A stretch of 64,000 nt of DNA from SKPT01 sp040905445 (GTDB lineage: Bacteria > Planctomycetota > Phycisphaerae > Phycisphaerales > Phycisphaeraceae), in contig JBBDRN010000013.1 of the NCBI GenBank assembly GCA_040905445.1, positions 62,001 through 126,000 on the forward strand. Reading direction: 5' to 3'. The notes below the pieces were generated by a model that was given only the letters and a program-made list of their open reading frames with translations, had not been told where the DNA came from and ran no database searches. Below are positions 59,610-64,000 of the stretch, piece by piece (position 1 is the stretch's first letter; every line of letters begins with the position of its first letter). Both the position numbers and the translations under genes were made by a program.

Positions 59610-61004
59610 ATGACCGCATCACGCAGTGACGCTTTACCCGAGGTGAGTCCCGCGACGCGCGCCGGCCGATCGCTGCGTCAGCAGGCGCTGCGCGGCGCGT
59701 CGTGGATCATGTTCAGCGAACTGGCGGCGCAGGCGGTGCGGTTGGCGGGCAACGTCGCGGCGGCGCACCTGCTGATGCCGCAGGCGTTCGGGCTGATGGG
59801 GCTCGTGACCATCGCGCGGCGGGGGCTGACCATGTTCGCCGATGTGGGCCTGAGCCCGAGCATCATCCGCAGCGATCGCGGGGAGGATCCGGCGTTTCTG
59901 CGCACGGCGTGGACAATTCAGATCATCCGCGGCGTGGTGCTTTGGCTGATCGCCTGCGCGCTGGCGTGGCCGATGGCGTTCTTCTATGGCGAGGCGATGC
60001 TGCTGGTCCTCCTGCCGGTGGCGGCGATCGTGTCGCTCATCGGCGGGTTCGATGCGATCACGATCTTCGTGCTCAACCGCCGGCTGCAGCTTGGGCGGAT
60101 CTCGCTGCTCGAGCTGACGCGACAGATCATCAACGTCGCAGTGGTGGTCAGCGTCGCGCTGATCTGGCAGAGCGTCTGGGCGCTGGTCTTCGGAGCGCTG
60201 GCGGGGGCGGTGTACCGGCTGGCGGTCAGCCACGGGATGTGGCGGTTGCCCGGCTTTCGGCATCGCCCCGGCTGGGAGCCGGCTGCGATGCGCGAGCTGC
60301 TGGGCTTTGGTGTGTGGATCTTCATGGCCACCGCGCTGACCTTCCTGGCGACGTACGCGGACCGGCTGATCCTGGGCAAGCTGCTGACGATGGAGCTTTT
60401 CGGCGTGTTCGTCATCGCGTACGTGATGACCGAGGCGCCGCGGGCGCTGATCAGCAAGCTGAACAACCGGGTCGTGCTGCCAGCGATCTCCAGCCGCAGG
60501 GACCTGCCGACGCCGGAACTGCGGAGGAAGATTCTCTACCATCGCGGACGATTGCTGCGCGTGGTCGCGCTGGGGCTGGCCGGCGTGGTGTGCGTGGGGG
60601 ATCAGATCATCTTCGTGCTCTACGACGAGCGGTACGTTCAGGCCGGCTGGATGCTGCCGGTGCTGGCGATGGGGTTGTGGCCCAAGGTGCTGGGCACGAC
60701 GCTTAACCCGGCGCTGCTGGCGCGCGGCAAGCCGCAGTTCAACACACTTGGCCAGTTGCTGAAGCTGATCGCGATCCTCGTCGCGCTGCCGGCGGCGTTC
60801 GGGGGCTATGGCATTGTCGGTGCGGTGGCGGTGATCGCGCTGGCCGACCTGCCGCATTACCTGACGGTCCTCGTCGCCAGCGCACGGGAGGGTCTGAGCG
60901 CGAGCACGCAGGATCTCGTGCACACGGTGCTGTTCGCCGTGGTCGTCGGGGCTTTCGTGACGGCCCGCGCGGCGATGGGGTTTGGCACGCCGTTCAGCTT
61001 CTGA
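59610..61004 (+). CDS. Polysaccharide flippase, Wzx-like (MOP superfamily)
   Basis: 464 residues, about 12-14 membrane helices. Begins after a basic leader (RSLRQQALRGASWIMFSELAAQAVRLAGNVAAAHLL), which is the classic opening of oligosaccharide flippases, followed by LMPQAFGLMGLVTIARRGLTMFADVGLSPSIIRS. Moves lipid-linked oligosaccharide repeat units across the inner membrane. ATG 59610 was used; the TTG just before it is an alternative. Second gene of the exopolysaccharide operon. Confidence 0.92.
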   Translation: MTASRSDALPEVSPATRAGRSLRQQALRGASWIMFSELAAQAVRLAGNVAAAHLLMPQAFGLMGLVTIARRGLTMFADVGLSPSIIRSDRGEDPAFLRTAWTIQIIRGVVLWLIACALAWPMAFFYGEAMLLVLLPVAAIVSLIGGFDAITIFVLNRRLQLGRISLLELTRQIINVAVVVSVALIWQSVWALVFGALAGAVYRLAVSHGMWRLPGFRHRPGWEPAAMRELLGFGVWIFMATALTFLATYADRLILGKLLTMELFGVFVIAYVMTEAPRALISKLNNRVVLPAISSRRDLPTPELRRKILYHRGRLLRVVALGLAGVVCVGDQIIFVLYDERYVQAGWMLPVLAMGLWPKVLGTTLNPALLARGKPQFNTLGQLLKLIAILVALPAAFGGYGIVGAVAVIALADLPHYLTVLVASAREGLSASTQDLVHTVLFAVVVGAFVTARAAMGFGTPFSF

Positions 61005-61118
61005 CGGCGCGGTGCGTCGGCGCCGGCCGGGTTCTCGGGGCGGAACCGCCCGCTCGCCAGTGATGCCCCCACGCCAGCGGGGCGGTGCTGGCACGGCTTT
61101 TGAACATCCACCCTCGCC

Positions 61119-62504
61119 ATGACGCCACTTGCCCACCTCGCCCTGCTCGGCTTTCCGCTGCTCGCTTTGGCGCTGTTCAGCTTCTTGCGGCCGCGGCGCG
61201 CCGTGCTCGCCGGGTACGTGCTCGGGTTTCTGCTTCTGCCCGAGGCGAGGTACACGTTTGCCGGCCTGCCGGACTACAACAAGTTCGTCGCGATCACGGT
61301 CCCGGTCCTGCTGGGTGTGGCGCTGTTCGACCACGCCCGCTTGGCGCGGCTGCGGCTGCAGTGGTTCGATGTGCCCATCCTCGCGTGGTGCATCGTCCCG
61401 GTCCTGTCGTCGCTGGCCAACGGGCTGGGGCTGTACGACGGGATGAGCTCGGCGCTGACGCAGACGGTGGGCTGGGGGCTGCCCTACCTGATGGGGCGGC
61501 TTTACCTGACCGATGCGCGCGCGCTGCGCGAGGCCGGCGTGGCGGTGGTGCTCGGCGGCCTGCTCTACGTGCCGCTGTGCCTGTTCGAGCTGCGCATGAG
61601 CCCGCAGCTTCACAACACGCTCTACGGCTTTCACCAGCACTCCTTTGCGCAGCACACGCGCGGCGATGGATACCGGCCGATGGTGTTCCTGCAGCACGCG
61701 CTGGCGGTGTCGATGTGGATGGCGCTGGCGTCGCTTGTCGCGTTCGCGCTGTGGCACACGGGGGCGCAGCGCAAGCTGTTGGGCGTACCGATGCTCGCGG
61801 TTGCCGGCGTGCTGGCGGTCGTGACGTACCTGAGCCAGTCGACCGGCCCGATGCTGCTGCTGCTGCTGGCGGTGGGCGTCTGTTTCGCGCTCCCCAGCCC
61901 GCTGGGGCGGATGACGCTGGCGGCGCTCATCCTGGCGGTGCCGGTGTACATCTTCACGCGCGCGTTGGGGCTGGCGACGGGTGACTGGCTGCTGGCGATG
62001 CTGGAGCCGATCGCCCATCCGGACCGGATCGCGTCACTGGCGCAGCGGCTGGACGCGGAGAACGCGCTGCTGGGGCGGGCGATGGAACGTCCCTGGCTTG
62101 GCTGGGCCGGCTGGGGGCGGTACCGCGTCGATGCCGAGGGGCAGGAGGTGCAACTGCTCGACTCGATGTGGATCATCACGCTCGGGCGGTACGGGATCAT
62201 CGGGATTGCGGCGTATGTCAGCCTGCTGCTTTTGCCGACCGTGCTGCTGTGGCGGCGTGCTCGCGCGGGGTTCGCGCGCCTGGTGGGGGCGGGGCCCGCG
62301 GTCGCCCTGACGCTCGCGAGCACGTTCTACCTGATCGACAAGATGGTCAACGCGATGCCCAACCTGGTGATCCTCATGATTGCCGGAGGGCTGACGGGTT
62401 ACCTCGCGGCCGTGCAAAACGTGCAACGGGCGGCGACGCGCCGGCGAGCGCGGGCCCCGGCGCATTCAGGCGGTCTCCCCCGCCCCGTGGCGCCGTCGCG
62501 CTAG
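61119..62504 (+). CDS. O-antigen ligase/polymerase-like membrane protein
   Basis: 461 residues with about 11-12 membrane helices and one long loop (about 305-345, RIASLAQRLDAENALLGRAMERPWLGWAGWGRYRV) like the periplasmic loop of Wzy and WaaL proteins. Helices such as VLAGYVLGFLLLPEARYTFAG, MLAVAGVLAVVTYLSQSTGPMLLLLLAVGVCF (in parts) and LVILMIAGGLTGYLAAV are visible. Family members polymerise O-units or ligate polymer to carrier. A 114-bp gap from the flippase gene; the same operon is likely. The C-terminus is basic and soluble. Confidence 0.83.
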   Translation: MTPLAHLALLGFPLLALALFSFLRPRRAVLAGYVLGFLLLPEARYTFAGLPDYNKFVAITVPVLLGVALFDHARLARLRLQWFDVPILAWCIVPVLSSLANGLGLYDGMSSALTQTVGWGLPYLMGRLYLTDARALREAGVAVVLGGLLYVPLCLFELRMSPQLHNTLYGFHQHSFAQHTRGDGYRPMVFLQHALAVSMWMALASLVAFALWHTGAQRKLLGVPMLAVAGVLAVVTYLSQSTGPMLLLLLAVGVCFALPSPLGRMTLAALILAVPVYIFTRALGLATGDWLLAMLEPIAHPDRIASLAQRLDAENALLGRAMERPWLGWAGWGRYRVDAEGQEVQLLDSMWIITLGRYGIIGIAAYVSLLLLPTVLLWRRARAGFARLVGAGPAVALTLASTFYLIDKMVNAMPNLVILMIAGGLTGYLAAVQNVQRAATRRRARAPAHSGGLPRPVAPSR

Positions 62505-62558
62505 GCCAGTTCGAGAAGCGGTGCCACCGCCCGGCGCTGGCCTCAAGGGAAACCTAAG

Positions 62559-63542
62559 GTGCGACTGCTGATTGTCATCGTCAACTACCGCACGCCGGAC
62601 CTGACCATCGACTGCCTGCGCAGCCTCGAGCCCGAGGTTCGGCGGCTGGCGGGCCGGGTCCACGTCGAGGTCGTCGAGGGCGGGTCGGGCGACGACTCGG
62701 CGACGCGCATCGGTGAGGCCATCGACGCGGGCGGGTATCGGCCCTGGGCGCGTCTGCGAGTGCTTGAGTGCAATCGCGGCTTCGCGGCGGGGAACAACGC
62801 CGCCATCGCGCCGGCGCTGCTGCGTCGCCAGCCGCCGGCCTATGTTTTGCTGCTCAACCCCGACACGCTGGTGCGAGAGGGCGCGTTGGCCGCGCTGGTG
62901 CGTTTCATGGACGAGCACCCGGACGTCGGCCTGGCGGGCGCCCGCATCGAGAATGCGGACGGCTCGGTGCGTCCGAGCGCGTTCCGGTTTCACGGGGTGG
63001 CGGGCGAATTCGCCAAGGCGGTGCGTCTGCGTGTCGTGGCGCGGATGCTGCATCGTTGGGTGATCGCGCCGCCGCCGCGCGACGAGCCACACGAGGCGGA
63101 GTGGGTGTCGGGCGCGGCGATGATGGTCCGCCGGGCGGCGTTTCAGGACGTGGGGCTGCTGGATGAGCATTACTTTCTGTACTACGAGGAGCAGGATTTC
63201 GCCTGGCGGGCGCACCAGGCGGGGTGGCGCTGCTGGTATGTGCCGGCGGCGCGCGTGGTGCACCTCGTCGGGCAGAGCTCGGGCGTGACGGGGGCGCGTC
63301 GGGCGGCCAAACCGGTGCCGGACTACTGGTTCAACTCGCGCCGGCACTTTTTTTGCAAGTCCTACGGCCGCGGGTACGCGATGCTCAACGACTTCGTGTT
63401 CCTGGCCGGCTTCGCCTCGTGGCGCCTGCGTCGGCGTCTTCAGGGCAAGCCTGACCCCGACCCGCCGCGCTTCCTGCGCGATTTCATTCGACACAGCTTC
63501 GGCACAGCAAAGGGCGGGATGGCCACCGATGAGCAGCGATGA
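62559..63542 (+). CDS. Glycosyltransferase family 2
   Basis: 327 residues, GTG start with AAGGGA upstream. LLIVIVNYRTPDLTIDCLRSL is the GT2 opening; NRGFAAGNNAAI and the DXD-type VLLLNPDTLVREGALAALVRFMDEHPDVGLAGARI follow, then GAAMMVRRAAFQDVGLLDEHYFLYYEEQDFAWRAHQAGW with the acid ED pair. This pattern is that of rhamnosyltransferase-like enzymes in surface polysaccharide synthesis. The acceptor and sugar are not determinable. Fourth gene of the operon. Confidence 0.93.
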   Translation: MRLLIVIVNYRTPDLTIDCLRSLEPEVRRLAGRVHVEVVEGGSGDDSATRIGEAIDAGGYRPWARLRVLECNRGFAAGNNAAIAPALLRRQPPAYVLLLNPDTLVREGALAALVRFMDEHPDVGLAGARIENADGSVRPSAFRFHGVAGEFAKAVRLRVVARMLHRWVIAPPPRDEPHEAEWVSGAAMMVRRAAFQDVGLLDEHYFLYYEEQDFAWRAHQAGWRCWYVPAARVVHLVGQSSGVTGARRAAKPVPDYWFNSRRHFFCKSYGRGYAMLNDFVFLAGFASWRLRRRLQGKPDPDPPRFLRDFIRHSFGTAKGGMATDEQR

Positions 63543-63581
63543 GTGCCGACGCAAGGCCGAACCTCCTACGGAACCCTCACC

Positions 63582-64000
63582 ATGATCGCCCGATATCCCC
63601 CACCTGCTGAGACGCTGCCCCCGCTGGAGCGTGGAGACCGCAATCTCAATCCGCGGGGCATGAGCCTGCTCGCGCTGCTGGACGAGGACCGGCGCACGCA
63701 GGAGCGGGGGCTGCTGTCGCAGGGTTTCTGGGTGCTGGCCCTGCATCGCTTTGGCAACTGGCGCATGGACCGCCCGGCGCTCGTGCGCGCCCCGCTCTCG
63801 CTGATCTACAAGCTTCTCTATCCGCTGACGGAGTGCCTGTGCGGGATCAAGCTCAGCTACACGGTTCCGGTCGGGCGGCGCGTCCGCATCGAGCATTTCG
63901 GCGGGATCATCATCGGCGCGCGGGCCATCGGCGATGACTGCGTGATCCGGCAGAACACGACGCTCGGCGTCGCGCGGCGGACCGAGCGCAGCGCCAAGCC
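63582..64000 (+). CDS. Serine O-acetyltransferase-like left-handed beta-helix protein, partial at window end
   Basis: Starts at ATG 63582 and is open to the last base (139 codons visible); the 3' end lies outside the window. The visible part reads LLSQGFWVLALHRFGNWRMDRPALVRAPLSLIYKLLYPLTECLCGIKLSYTVPVG (in parts), then RVRIEHFGGIIIGARAIGDDCVIRQNTTLGVA. The hexapeptide-repeat start with the His in EHFGGI is typical of CysE-like acyltransferases found in exopolysaccharide clusters. Likely transfers an acetyl group to a sugar of the polymer or to serine. 39 bp after the GT2 gene. Confidence 0.85.
   Translation, partial: MIARYPPPAETLPPLERGDRNLNPRGMSLLALLDEDRRTQERGLLSQGFWVLALHRFGNWRMDRPALVRAPLSLIYKLLYPLTECLCGIKLSYTVPVGRRVRIEHFGGIIIGARAIGDDCVIRQNTTLGVARRTERSAK

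Overview
This is a high-GC bacterial chromosome segment (visibly about 65-70% G+C, except 12.0-13.5 kb and 48.6-50.0 kb). Gene content and noncoding style suggest a Planctomycetota bacterium, probably of the Phycisphaerae type. The reasons are an animal/fungal-type (GT3) glycogen synthase, a methanofuran-biosynthesis type enzyme, a baeRF-family protein, many secreted proteins, loosely spaced operons, and spacers full of short palindromic interspersed repeats. This lineage call is inference. I see no rRNA and no CRISPR array.

Layout. 0.4-8 kb: ilvN, a GT-B glycosyltransferase, panD, a sensor kinase and a fused MfnD-MfnF-like protein. 8-14 kb: secreted PPC-like protein, PhyH oxygenase, TauE/SafE permease, GNAT enzyme, DUF1232 protein, then a low-GC patch with a lipoprotein and a HEPN-like protein next to tRNA-Pro(UGG). 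14-28 kb: UPF0173 hydrolase, AI-2E-type transporter, GT3 glycogen synthase, a large secreted glycosidase, baeRF protein, DUF502 protein, and a three-gene minus-strand operon (jelly-roll protein, metallophosphoesterase, membrane protein). 27.7-41 kb: Gfo/Idh-aldo/keto reductase fusion, lpdA, purU, GGDEF protein, MoxR ATPase, RDD protein, superoxide dismutase, rsmD, a methyltransferase and a lone receiver protein. 41-54.6 kb: coiled-coil lipoprotein, LolD/LolCE export genes, GxxExxY protein, lysS, rplS, a 2.3-kb transposon, leuS and a HAD phosphatase. 55-64 kb: a beta-helix secreted protein followed by an exopolysaccharide operon (Asn-synthase-like, Wzx, Wzy-like, GT2, acetyltransferase running off the end).

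The most unusual content lies in and between the genes. (1) A complete transposon at 47956-50275 has 20-bp perfect inverted repeats, an 8-bp target duplication, an internally deleted IS1-type transposase, an AAA ATPase cargo gene with its own promoter, and a small passenger gene. (2) A GxxExxY gene is bounded by inverted AACGCCAAG repeats and wedged between lysS and lolC. (3) Several repeat families form hairpins, supply stop codons to host genes, or are inserted in frame into lysS, the MoxR gene and the sensor kinase gene. (4) A 1-kb segment with a HEPN-like gene is flanked by a duplicated tRNA-Pro 3' end.

Functional themes are glycogen and exopolysaccharide metabolism, C1 metabolism (methanofuran-type enzyme, PurU), branched-chain amino-acid and pantothenate synthesis, lipoprotein sorting, and translation (LysRS, LeuRS, L19, RsmD, tRNA-Pro).
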